Shown here in pieces: positions 16,013 through 23,107 of a DNA stretch of 39,203 nucleotides. The stretch is taken from positions 1 to 39,203 of the forward strand of contig LBOW01000007.1 in assembly GCA_000989765.1 (NCBI GenBank), given 5' to 3'. A program made the translations under genes and the position numbers. Source of the DNA: Candidatus Woesebacteria bacterium GW2011_GWB1_33_22. GTDB lineage: Bacteria > Patescibacteriota > Microgenomatia > UBA8517. How positions within the stretch are numbered: position 1 is the stretch's first letter; the number at the start of each line of letters is the position of its first letter. A model generated the notes under the pieces. The model had not been told where the DNA came from. It ran no database searches and saw only the letters and a program-made list of their open reading frames with translations.

Positions 16013-16842
16013 TTCATTACTATCTAAGAAACATCCATAAGACTAAAAACTACAAAGGTAACTTTCAAAAAATTATTGATTATTTTTTGACTTTTGTTGG
16101 AGACATTGAAGTTAAAAAAGACACTGAGGAAAAAGCAGTTGTTTATTATTTAGGAACACCAACTGTAGCCCACTTGAAACTAGAAAAGACGGGGCAAGTT
16201 ACTGTAACAATTTCAAAAGATGACAATGTGACCATTAATTTAATCAATAACATTGCACAAAGCTTAGGATTTAGAATTTATAATCCACAAATAAACGCCT
16301 ACCTACCAAATGATGTAAACATATTTGATTTGACCACTATCAAACAGTCTTCGACTGTAAAAAATGTTATAAGTCAGTATCACTTAACTCCTCTATTTCA
16401 GTATCGCGATACTCTTATATTCTTTTGTCTAAACAAAAAAATGGAAGTTGTTTTAGTTAATCGTCATTTACTAGAATATCTTTTAACAGCTAATAATCAA
16501 GATCTAATAGCTAATGAGTTTTCGATAAAAGTAGCTGAAAATATTTCTCAATTTATTGCATTGTTTGATAGAGGTTTAATTAGTTTAAATTTCCAAAACT
16601 ATTTAAATGATGACTCAAAAATAATTAACTTAAGTGGATTTAATCTACGAAAATTACCAGTAGACACACGGTTGCAAGTCATAAATTTTAAATTTGATGA
16701 AGTGAACCAAAGTTTTATACAAACTGATACCACAAACGCTATTCCAAAAAAATATTTGGTCCTAAAAATTGGTCAGGATTATAATTATAGAATGGTAGGA
16801 AAAAAATTAATAAAATTTTTAAATGTATCAATTTTTAATTAA
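16009..16842 (+). CDS. Unknown 277-aa protein of the tail-like cluster
   Basis: This is a soluble mixed alpha/beta protein with no signal peptide, membrane helix or recognised catalytic motif. Notable segments are VFY-like repeats such as VVYYLGTPTVAHLKLEKTGQ, INAYLPNDVNIFDLTTI and TLIFFCLNKKMEVVLVNRHL. The start overlaps the previous stop (ATGA) and the next gene follows after 2 bases. Position between coiled-coil and fibre genes suggests a structural or assembly role. Confidence 0.55.
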   Translation: MIHYYLRNIHKTKNYKGNFQKIIDYFLTFVGDIEVKKDTEEKAVVYYLGTPTVAHLKLEKTGQVTVTISKDDNVTINLINNIAQSLGFRIYNPQINAYLPNDVNIFDLTTIKQSSTVKNVISQYHLTPLFQYRDTLIFFCLNKKMEVVLVNRHLLEYLLTANNQDLIANEFSIKVAENISQFIALFDRGLISLNFQNYLNDDSKIINLSGFNLRKLPVDTRLQVINFKFDEVNQSFIQTDTTNAIPKKYLVLKIGQDYNYRMVGKKLIKFLNVSIFN

Positions 16843-16844
16843 CA

Positions 16845-18143
16845 ATGGCAACACTAACTTTTTTTAAATATGAGAGAGTAATCCAAGTTGATGGTCCTCA
16901 GACATCAGTTACAATTCAGGATTTACTAAACCAAATCAGGCTCTATGAAGAAAATTTAAATAATTTAGATTATGGTCATATCGCAAATGCATACGGAAAA
17001 CAGGCTTTGGGAGCAGGTAGTTACATCGGAGTTACTTTAGAGCTTATAAATGATTGGAGAATTGCCTTTGAAGCAAGAAGTGGACCAGATACTATTGGAT
17101 GTACAATTTCAGGGGGAAATTTAGTTGCTATAAATCAATATGGTAATAATCCATTAAAGGCTACCGCTTTTACTCAAGTCAACATTGCCCAGTCTTCCTC
17201 CCCCACTATTATCCAGGCTGATGCTAATTACGGTATGCTTTATATGTTGGAAAGTATGCGGGGCAGGAATAGATCAGTTGGCGCAATTTGGTATTGGAAC
17301 CCAACTAGTGGAAACGACTCAAATGACGGTTTAACCCCATCAAATGCGGTTGCAACATTTAATAAAGCCCAAACCTTGGCAACAGCGGGTGCAGGTGATA
17401 TTATATTTGCGCTAGCAACAGCCGTCGGTGGTGTTGCAACTACTACAGAAAATATAAATGTTACTAAGGCATCTCTTAAAATAAGAGGTGCTGGTTATCA
17501 GTTCCAGATAATTCCAAGCTCACCAGGTTCCCCCACTGTCAATATTACTGGTGACTCTGTGGAATTTGAAGGATTTTATATAGGAACTGCAGCTGGTGGA
17601 ACTGATAATGGAATAGAAATTACTGGTGATAACGCCCTAATTAAAAATGTCTGGGTAAAAGAGGTAACAGGTAATGGGTTACAGGTTACAGGTTCTACAA
17701 GAACACAGATCGAAAATTCAGCGATTGAAGATTCTACTCTAACAGGGATTAAGATAGGCGCCAGCACTTCTAGAACCCTGATTAAACAATGTATATTGTC
17801 AGGCAATGACGCGGACGGTGTCGATTTGGGAGGTACAAGTATTACTGACAACATCTTTGAAAATAATTTAATTTTTAACAATACTGGTTATGGAGTTGAT
17901 GTTGGAGCAGGAGTTATAAGAACAGGCGTTAGACTTAACCATACTTTTTCAGGCAACACATTAGGAGCAACTAGAGACTTAGGAACCGCTACATTTATAG
18001 AAACCCCTGCAGGTGGCGCATCAGCATCAGATATTGCCGATGCTGTTTGGGATGAAATAATTGTAAGTCATACAGTACCTGGAACAGCAGGACAGGTGTT
18101 AAAAGCAACAAAACTAAAAGCTACTCTTGCTTCTCTAAAGTAG
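16845..18143 (+). CDS. Tail-fibre-like protein with beta-helix and AVW motif
   Basis: The first 120 residues (TFFKYERVIQVD, TSVTIQDLLNQIRLYE, NAYGKQALGAGSYIGVTLEL, IAFEARSGPD, ISGGNLVAIN) match a widespread N-terminal domain of uncultivated phage tail proteins. Residues about 150-380 form a right-handed beta-helix (GNDSNDGLTPSNAVATFNKA, then DNALIKNVWVKE and related rungs), as in pectin-lyase-like tail spikes. Near the C-terminus ASDIADAVWDE (about 393-403) is the 'AVW' motif common in phage tail and baseplate genes; the same motif recurs in the 777-residue protein at 20444. tatA follows after 18 bases. Confidence 0.75.
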   Translation: MATLTFFKYERVIQVDGPQTSVTIQDLLNQIRLYEENLNNLDYGHIANAYGKQALGAGSYIGVTLELINDWRIAFEARSGPDTIGCTISGGNLVAINQYGNNPLKATAFTQVNIAQSSSPTIIQADANYGMLYMLESMRGRNRSVGAIWYWNPTSGNDSNDGLTPSNAVATFNKAQTLATAGAGDIIFALATAVGGVATTTENINVTKASLKIRGAGYQFQIIPSSPGSPTVNITGDSVEFEGFYIGTAAGGTDNGIEITGDNALIKNVWVKEVTGNGLQVTGSTRTQIENSAIEDSTLTGIKIGASTSRTLIKQCILSGNDADGVDLGGTSITDNIFENNLIFNNTGYGVDVGAGVIRTGVRLNHTFSGNTLGATRDLGTATFIETPAGGASASDIADAVWDEIIVSHTVPGTAGQVLKATKLKATLASLK

Positions 18144-18161
18144 CTAGATTATTATTAGCGT

Positions 18162-18353
18162 ATGAATATTGGACTACCAGAAATAATTTTAATTGTTTTA
18201 GTTTTAATTATCTTTGTTGGTAGTAAAAAAATGACAGAAATGGCCAGAAGTGCTGGTGAAGCTGGACGAGAGCTTAAAAAGATTAAGAAAGAATTTAGTG
18301 GAGCACAAAAAGAAGTTGAAAAAATAAAAGTGAAAGGAGGTGTTGATCTTTAA
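18162..18353 (+). CDS. tatA: TatA/B-like twin-arginine translocase subunit (1)
   Basis: The 63-residue protein has one N-terminal helix (GLPEIILIVLVLIIFVGSKK) followed by an amphipathic helix (MTEMARSAGEAGRELKKIKKEF), the TatA/TatB family plan. TatA oligomers form the protein-conducting element of the Tat pathway, which exports folded proteins bearing RR signals. The tail is more charged than in the other copies here, so this may be the TatB-like member. Its 3' end contains a near-perfect Shine-Dalgarno (AAAGGAGGTG, 18333-18342) for the next gene. Confidence 0.85.
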   Translation: MNIGLPEIILIVLVLIIFVGSKKMTEMARSAGEAGRELKKIKKEFSGAQKEVEKIKVKGGVDL

Positions 18354-18491
18354 ATGTCAAAATTAGGAACACCTGAAATTTTAATATTAGCCCTTTTGGT
18401 TGTAGTTTTTTTTGGATCCAAAAAATTACCAGAATTTATAAAGTCAATAGGACTTGCAGTCAAAGAGTTCAAAAAATCAGTCAGTGAATAA
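18354..18491 (+). CDS. tatA: TatA/E twin-arginine translocase subunit (2)
   Basis: This 45-residue gene starts at the ATG immediately after the previous TAA. The product reads GTPEILILALLVVVFFGSKK then LPEFIKSIGLAVKEFKKSVSE: one membrane helix, the FGSKKLPE hinge and an amphipathic helix, as in TatA/E. It is near the minimum length for the family. The strong ribosome site 11 bases upstream supports translation. Its end overlaps the GTG start proposed for tatC. Confidence 0.9.
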   Translation: MSKLGTPEILILALLVVVFFGSKKLPEFIKSIGLAVKEFKKSVSE

Positions 18492-19215
18492 TAAATCTAG
18501 TATTCAAGAAAATATTAACCGTTATTTTCCTCTTCTTTCAGAGGTTAGAAAGCGTCTTCTTTTTGTTGTTGCTATTTTTCTTCTTTTTGGAGTCGTTGGC
18601 TTTTTCTATTATGAAAAAATAATAGTTTTTATAATTAAATTAATCGATTTAGGAGAAGTGAATATAGTCTTTACATCACCTTTTCAATTTTTAAACCTTG
18701 CTGTTAGCTCCTCTTTATTAATAGCTACTATTGCAACAATACCTATCTTAATATATCAGTTACTGATATTTTTGAGGCCCGCATTAAAGGTAAAAGAGTA
18801 CAGATCTGTAATTGCTTTTTTACCTCTTTCAATATTTTTGTTTATAGGCGGATTTGCATTTGGTTTTTTAATGATGCGTTATGTTGTATCTATTTTCTAT
18901 TCTAAATCTCTTGAACTAAATATCGGAAACATGCTTGATATTAGTAAATTATTAAGTCAAATATTAATTACATCATCTTTAATGGGAATCGCCTTTCAAT
19001 ATCCAATTGCAATGAGTTTACTTATGCGATTTAAAATTGTTTCGCTTGAAACTTTTGTCAAACAAAGGCCTATTGCATATATTATTGCTATTTCTTTTGC
19101 TGCCTTTATGCCACCCACTGATATTTTATCCTTGATTCTTTTGACTTTGCCTCTTATACTCTTATTTGAAATAACATTATTCTTAAATAGAATACTTAGA
19201 AAGGGAGTGATTTAA
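18484..19215 (+). CDS. tatC: TatC, twin-arginine translocase receptor
   Basis: TatC is the six-helix receptor that binds RR signal peptides. I chose the GTG at 18484, overlapping the tatA stop; a TTG at 18454 would give ten more residues. Family landmarks are FPLLSEVRKRL near the N-terminus (usual HLxELRxR), IPILIYQLLIFLRPALKVKE (contains the conserved Glu of the first cytoplasmic loop), GIAFQYPIAM (family usually FExP, so Glu is replaced by Gln), and FMPPTDILSLILLTLPLILL with FEITLF. Six hydrophobic segments fit. The neighbours are three tatA-like genes. Confidence 0.92.
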   Translation: MNNKSSIQENINRYFPLLSEVRKRLLFVVAIFLLFGVVGFFYYEKIIVFIIKLIDLGEVNIVFTSPFQFLNLAVSSSLLIATIATIPILIYQLLIFLRPALKVKEYRSVIAFLPLSIFLFIGGFAFGFLMMRYVVSIFYSKSLELNIGNMLDISKLLSQILITSSLMGIAFQYPIAMSLLMRFKIVSLETFVKQRPIAYIIAISFAAFMPPTDILSLILLTLPLILLFEITLFLNRILRKGVI

Positions 19216-19216
19216 A

Positions 19217-19369
19217 TTGTTGCAAAATATAGGCACAACTGAAATTATAATTATTGCAGTAGTACTCTTAATTCTTTTTGGAGGCAAAAAACTTCCAGAG
19301 CTTGGAAAAGGAATTGGGGATTCTATTAAGGAATTTAAAAAATCAGTAAGTTCTAAGTCAGAAAATTAA
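19217..19369 (+). CDS. tatA: TatA/E twin-arginine translocase subunit (3)
   Basis: A TTG start (19217, or 19220) one base after the tatC stop gives about 50 residues: IGTTEIIIIAVVLLILFGGK, KLPELGKGIGDSIKEFKKSV and a short tail. This is a canonical TatA/E. An AAGGGAG ribosome site lies about 9 bases upstream, inside the end of tatC. It is very similar to the copy at 22779-22922, suggesting duplication and relocation. Confidence 0.88.
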   Translation: MLQNIGTTEIIIIAVVLLILFGGKKLPELGKGIGDSIKEFKKSVSSKSEN

Positions 19370-19379
19370 AATTTAGCGC

Positions 19380-19757
19380 ATGAATTATTTATTTTCCCTT
19401 GTGGGACCTTTTTTTATTTTGTTGGTCGAAAAAGCTCTTCCTTATCCTTATATTGTTGAGGAAATATATAAATTCTTCTTAGCCAAATCTACAAATAGCA
19501 TTAAAATGTCTATAGCCTTGGGTCTATTGTTCTCAGTTTCCGAAGCGATGTTTTACTTAATGAATTCTACCTATACTCTAAACCCTATTCTCTATCCTCT
19601 ACGCCTACTTTCAGTAACTCCAATGCATATATCAACTATTTTGGTAATGCAGTACTTTAACAAAAAGGGCATTTGGTGGCTTGGCCTAATCTTGGCAATC
19701 CTAATCCATTATCTTTTCAACCAAATCGGTCTTGCGGGTTCCGAACCCGTAATGTAA
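19380..19757 (+). CDS. PrsW-like membrane protease, short
   Basis: The 125-residue membrane protein carries ordered motifs of the PrsW/CAAX-like intramembrane metalloprotease families: VEEIYKFF (EExxK), SVSEAMFY, PMHIST and IHYLFNQIG (HxxxN). These would provide Glu and His metal ligands inside the bilayer. It is shorter than typical PrsW. It follows tatA by 10 bases and could process exported or membrane-bound substrates of this cluster (inference). Its last codons (GSEPVM) are supplied by a REP-like palindrome. Confidence 0.65.
   Translation: MNYLFSLVGPFFILLVEKALPYPYIVEEIYKFFLAKSTNSIKMSIALGLLFSVSEAMFYLMNSTYTLNPILYPLRLLSVTPMHISTILVMQYFNKKGIWWLGLILAILIHYLFNQIGLAGSEPVM
19735..19749. repeat. 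REP-like palindrome, copy 1
   Basis: CGGGTTC-C-GAACCCG is a perfect 7-bp inverted repeat around one base. It lies 18 bases upstream of the RAYT gene and overlaps the end of the PrsW-like gene. Confidence 0.75.
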
Positions 19758-19766
19758 TATCTTTAT

Positions 19767-20408
19767 ATGCCTGCCAAAAATGCTATTAAATTCTATATTC
19801 CAAATTCAATTTATCATATTTATAACCGTGGAGTTAACAAAGATTTAATTTTTAAAGATGAACAAGATTATAAGGTTTTCTTAAATTATTTAAAAGAATG
19901 TCTTTCACCCGTTGAAGACGGTTCACGATTCCAGGTTCGGAACCTGAAAAGTTTTTACACTGAAATTGAGCTTCTGGCATTTTGTTTGATGCCAAATCAT
20001 GTACATCTTTTAATTAAACAGAAAGATAAAAATTCAATCAAAAAATTTACTAAATCGCTTTTTACAAGATATAGTATGTACTTTAACAAAAAATATAAAA
20101 GGGAAGGTCCCCTATTTCAAGGTAAATACAAGGCAGTAAATGTAATGAATAAAGATTATTTACTTGATATTTCAAGATATATACATAAAAACCCATTAAA
20201 GTTTATTAAAAATCTGACTGACACTTATTCCAGTTATGCTCATTACATGGGAAATATTAACTTAAGTTGGGTCAACAAAGATATTGTCCTTGAATATTTC
20301 AAAGAAAGCACCTTCATGCAGTATAACAACATAAAAACCTATAAATATTTTGTTGAGGAATTTAAATACAGGGACGAAAACCTAGATTTAACCCGATCTG
20401 ATTCATAA
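19767..20408 (+). CDS. rayT: REP-associated tyrosine transposase (RAYT)
   Basis: The 213-residue protein has the IS200-like Y1 transposase fold: YHIYNRGVNKD (residues 15-25), FCLMPNHVHLL (72-82) with the HxH metal-binding pair H78 and H80, RYSMYFNKKYKREGPLFQGK (101-120) with candidate catalytic tyrosines, and DISRYIHKNPLKF. RAYTs nick and join REP palindromes. Matching palindromes flank the gene at 19735 and 20420, and a variant sits inside it (19933). No terminal IS ends are seen, so it resembles a domesticated RAYT rather than a mobile IS. Confidence 0.88.
   Translation: MPAKNAIKFYIPNSIYHIYNRGVNKDLIFKDEQDYKVFLNYLKECLSPVEDGSRFQVRNLKSFYTEIELLAFCLMPNHVHLLIKQKDKNSIKKFTKSLFTRYSMYFNKKYKREGPLFQGKYKAVNVMNKDYLLDISRYIHKNPLKFIKNLTDTYSSYAHYMGNINLSWVNKDIVLEYFKESTFMQYNNIKTYKYFVEEFKYRDENLDLTRSDS
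19933..19947. repeat. Palindrome inside the RAYT gene
   Basis: CAGGTTC-G-GAACCTG, 7-bp arms, is a variant of the REP-like core and encodes part of residues 55-60 of the transposase. Confidence 0.6.
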
Positions 20409-20419
20409 CTGGTTCATAA

Positions 20420-20436
20420 CGGGTTCCGAACCCGTA
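20420..20436. repeat. REP-like palindrome, copy 2
   Basis: ACGGGTTC-C-GAACCCGT, perfect 8-bp arms around one base, lies between the convergent RAYT and 777-residue genes (12 and 8 bases from them). It may also act as a bidirectional transcription terminator or 3' stabiliser. Confidence 0.75.
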
Positions 20437-20443
20437 ATTTCTA

Positions 20444-22777
20444 TCACTCGCTAAGTACATTTTGAAGGTCAACATAGGCTTCCTTTTGATCATAAACTAC
20501 CTTTACTCTGTCTCCTGCTCTTTCTATTTCAATAGCAGATTTACCAGAATCAATAATTTCCAAAACTGTCTCATCTACCACGTTTTGGTATGTTTTGACT
20601 ACACCAGATAAACTTACTAACTTTACAATTTTGATAGCTTTATAATCGATTGTAGCGGTTCCAAGGACCTCTTTATTTTGACTTGCGTAAACCGGTAAAA
20701 CCAATTTCTTAACACCAATTGATGACAATAAACCTGAGATTGTAGAAACCACTAAAAAGACAGCCAGTTTGTCATATAGGTGTTTTTTCTTGCTATGTAA
20801 TACTACTTCTTTGGCTGTCTCCTTACCCAAGAGTTTTCTCATATAAACAGTCATAAAGACAAACCCTGTTGCAATTGTGATGACTATACCCCAAACAGCA
20901 ATTGCCTGACTACCACCCACAAAACCTAATATTGATCCGGATGATGACGCAAGGGATACTAGTTCTTTTAATTTTTCAACCTGCTCTTTAACTGAGTTTA
21001 TTTCTAATTCAGCCTCCCTGTAGGCTTTAATTTTAGCTTCAGGTGTAACACCATCTTTTAACAAATCTTTAGCTTTATTTAGACTAACTCCGATATTGCT
21101 TTTAAGGGTAATTCCTTGAGCAAAATAAGCAGTTTTTTCTAAAGGTTTAACTAAATCATCAGTTTGTTTTAAAAGATTGTCTATCTCAGTTTCGCTAATC
21201 TGCCAAACATCCTCAACTCTAACTTTAACTGTTCTTGTTTCTCCCGGTTTTAATGTAAAATTACCTTCAACATAGAGTTGATCTCTTTCAGTGTCATACT
21301 TTACCTCTGCGCCCGCATCAGTTTCAATTATATGTTCTTTCTTAACTTCTTTGGGCAGGTAATACTTCAGGGGAACTTCTTGCGAAATTAAAATTGAAGG
21401 ATTTGTAATTAAAGTTTTAATTACCAAACTCCCCTCTTCTAACCAATTAGCAATCAGGACCGTTTTGGAGCCATTAATCATTAGTTTTTTATTAGCAAAT
21501 AGAAGCGCTCGAAGTCCAAGTACTTTATTTTTAAGTTTTTTATCAAGTGAAATGTTATTAAAACTGGACTCAATTACTAATTTTCCCTTAGGTACTTTAT
21601 TGATTGCTAAAACATCAAGTATTAAATCATCTACTTTATTTTTAACATCTAAATAAGAATTAGAATTCCATGAATTTAATATATTATTGCTTGCAATTAA
21701 ATTGTTTTCAATTAACAATGAATTTGCCTCATTTTCTGATATTTTCTTATTAATCAAGGATAATATTTTTTCGGATGTGGTTAAATAAACTGATGATCCA
21801 CGAAGTTCTTTTAAAAGCGCATTAGATTTGCCATAACTTGCAATTCCAGATTGTACAAACCCTAAAGAATTATTAATTGCCTTAATTTCTTCATGAAGTT
21901 CATCTCCTTCTTTTAAACCCCAAGTGTCTCGTAAAAAATTTATTTTGCCAAAGAATGAATTCGATGAAGTTGAATCACTTTCATCACCAATAATATCTTT
22001 GGCCTCACTTAGGTTATCTAAAATTTCTCGATCTGTAAGTTTAACCCAATCTTTATTTGTCTTATCAATAGTTGTGTCCAAAAACAATAAGTTGATATAT
22101 AACTCGTTAGCAACTGTTTTACTTGTTTGTATTTTTTCACTTAAATCAATGTCTTGGACCTCTTCAAGGCTATTTTCTATAATTGGTTTATTTACAAGTT
22201 GTTCTAATATCAATCTTGTTTCATTTGAAGTTGTTTTGATATTCTCGATATTGGTTGAGGTTACTGTTGTAACGATATTTTCTCCACTAGTTAATTTTCT
22301 TGTGGCATATGACCAAACATCAGCCACAATATTGTTAAAACCAGTTAATGTCCTACCAGAATATCCCCAGACAGCGGAAGAGATGTCGTTAGTCGACGGA
22401 CTACTGTCTACAGCCTCATTAATTTCGAAGCTTTTATCTATACACAAATGATCTCCATTTGTATCGCAACACATTTCACTTCTATAATAACCAGTTGTTG
22501 TTGGGCTTGAAAATGTATATCCGTACCATCCATCGGCTGTTGAAGATATTACCTGGTCTGTGATTAAAGCAGTTCCATCTGAATTTTTAACATTAAGTGT
22601 ACAGCTTGCACCGGTATCGATTGTATAATCATCGTTATACAAATATTCACCTATTGTAGTATCTGCAGCTAGAACTGTATTTACTGATAATAACAAGAAA
22701 GCTACCCCCATTACGAGAGTAGCTATCTTTGCACGTATTACGTGTGGTTTATATAATTTATTTTGGGCAGAACTCAT
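20444..22777 (-). CDS. Exported 777-aa membrane protein with AVW motifs and SH3-like end
   Basis: A Sec-like signal peptide (residues about 16-38, ending VLAAD) is followed by a beta domain (DDYTIDTGASCTLNVKNSDG, then GWYGYTFS and GYYRSEMCCD). Two AVW-type motifs follow, ISSAVWGYSGRTLTG (132-146) and VADVWSYATRKLTSG (151-165), known from phage tail/baseplate proteins. A long helical middle (about 170-600) leads to two hydrophobic segments (about 650-675 and 690-715). The C-terminal 60 residues look like a bacterial SH3-type beta domain. The start is one base after the tatA stop, so the two are an operon. It probably anchors a surface structure; function is inferred. Confidence 0.65.
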   Translation of the reverse strand: MSSAQNKLYKPHVIRAKIATLVMGVAFLLLSVNTVLAADTTIGEYLYNDDYTIDTGASCTLNVKNSDGTALITDQVISSTADGWYGYTFSSPTTTGYYRSEMCCDTNGDHLCIDKSFEINEAVDSSPSTNDISSAVWGYSGRTLTGFNNIVADVWSYATRKLTSGENIVTTVTSTNIENIKTTSNETRLILEQLVNKPIIENSLEEVQDIDLSEKIQTSKTVANELYINLLFLDTTIDKTNKDWVKLTDREILDNLSEAKDIIGDESDSTSSNSFFGKINFLRDTWGLKEGDELHEEIKAINNSLGFVQSGIASYGKSNALLKELRGSSVYLTTSEKILSLINKKISENEANSLLIENNLIASNNILNSWNSNSYLDVKNKVDDLILDVLAINKVPKGKLVIESSFNNISLDKKLKNKVLGLRALLFANKKLMINGSKTVLIANWLEEGSLVIKTLITNPSILISQEVPLKYYLPKEVKKEHIIETDAGAEVKYDTERDQLYVEGNFTLKPGETRTVKVRVEDVWQISETEIDNLLKQTDDLVKPLEKTAYFAQGITLKSNIGVSLNKAKDLLKDGVTPEAKIKAYREAELEINSVKEQVEKLKELVSLASSSGSILGFVGGSQAIAVWGIVITIATGFVFMTVYMRKLLGKETAKEVVLHSKKKHLYDKLAVFLVVSTISGLLSSIGVKKLVLPVYASQNKEVLGTATIDYKAIKIVKLVSLSGVVKTYQNVVDETVLEIIDSGKSAIEIERAGDRVKVVYDQKEAYVDLQNVLSE

Positions 22778-22778
22778 A

Positions 22779-22922
22779 TTACTTTCCTTTTACCGCATTT
22801 TTAAACTCTTTTATAGAATCGCCAATTCCTTTTGCAAGCTCTGGAAGTTTTTTGCCTCCGAAAAAGACCAAAAGTAAAACAGCAATTACTATAATTTCAG
22901 TTGCTCCTATATTTTTTAACAT
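22779..22922 (-). CDS. tatA: TatA/E twin-arginine translocase subunit (4)
   Basis: This 47-residue gene reads MLKNIGATEIIVIAVLLLVF, FGGKKLPELAKGIGDSIKEF and a short tail, a textbook TatA/E. It is closer to the copy at 19217 than to the other two. GAGGTGAG lies about 10 bases before the ATG as a ribosome site. A possible promoter is TTGACA (22987-22982) with a CATACT -10 at 18 bases. It is coupled to the 777-residue surface protein downstream (one base between stop and start). The remaining 22923-23071 stretch shows nothing else clear. Confidence 0.9.
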   Translation of the reverse strand: MLKNIGATEIIVIAVLLLVFFGGKKLPELAKGIGDSIKEFKNAVKGK

Positions 22923-23071
22923 TTAATAAAAACTCACCTCACTTTCCATTAGATAATAGTATGGTCCTTAAAGAAATATCTTGTCAAGAGGCAAATTGTG
23001 TTCGGAGTTATCTAATCATTATCTTATCATAAATATCAACATTAGCCTTGATATTGCGAAAGGTTTTGTTC

Positions 23072-23100
23072 TTGACAGAACGATAAGCAATTGATACGAT
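23072..23100 (+). promoter_or_regulatory. Promoter of the Fic gene
   Basis: TTGACA (23072-23077), 17 bases and TACGAT (23095-23100) end 7 bases before the ATG at 23108, giving a leaderless transcript. Confidence 0.7.
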
Positions 23101-23107
23101 TACTTGT

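Noticed and set aside
7474-18143. Diversity-generating retroelement acting on the tail-like proteins
   Set aside because: DGRs are common in CPR, but no reverse transcriptase and no template/variable repeat pair was found in the window.
2-20408. Complete prophage
   Set aside because: Only tail or fibre-like genes are seen; capsid, portal, terminase, tape measure, lysis and integrase genes are missing and no att repeats are visible.
21924-22451. Plus-strand ORF of 175 codons opposite the 777-residue gene
   Set aside because: It is antisense to a long minus-strand gene with recognisable features and has no family signature; the same holds for other antisense frames such as 35664-36125 and 38336-38803.
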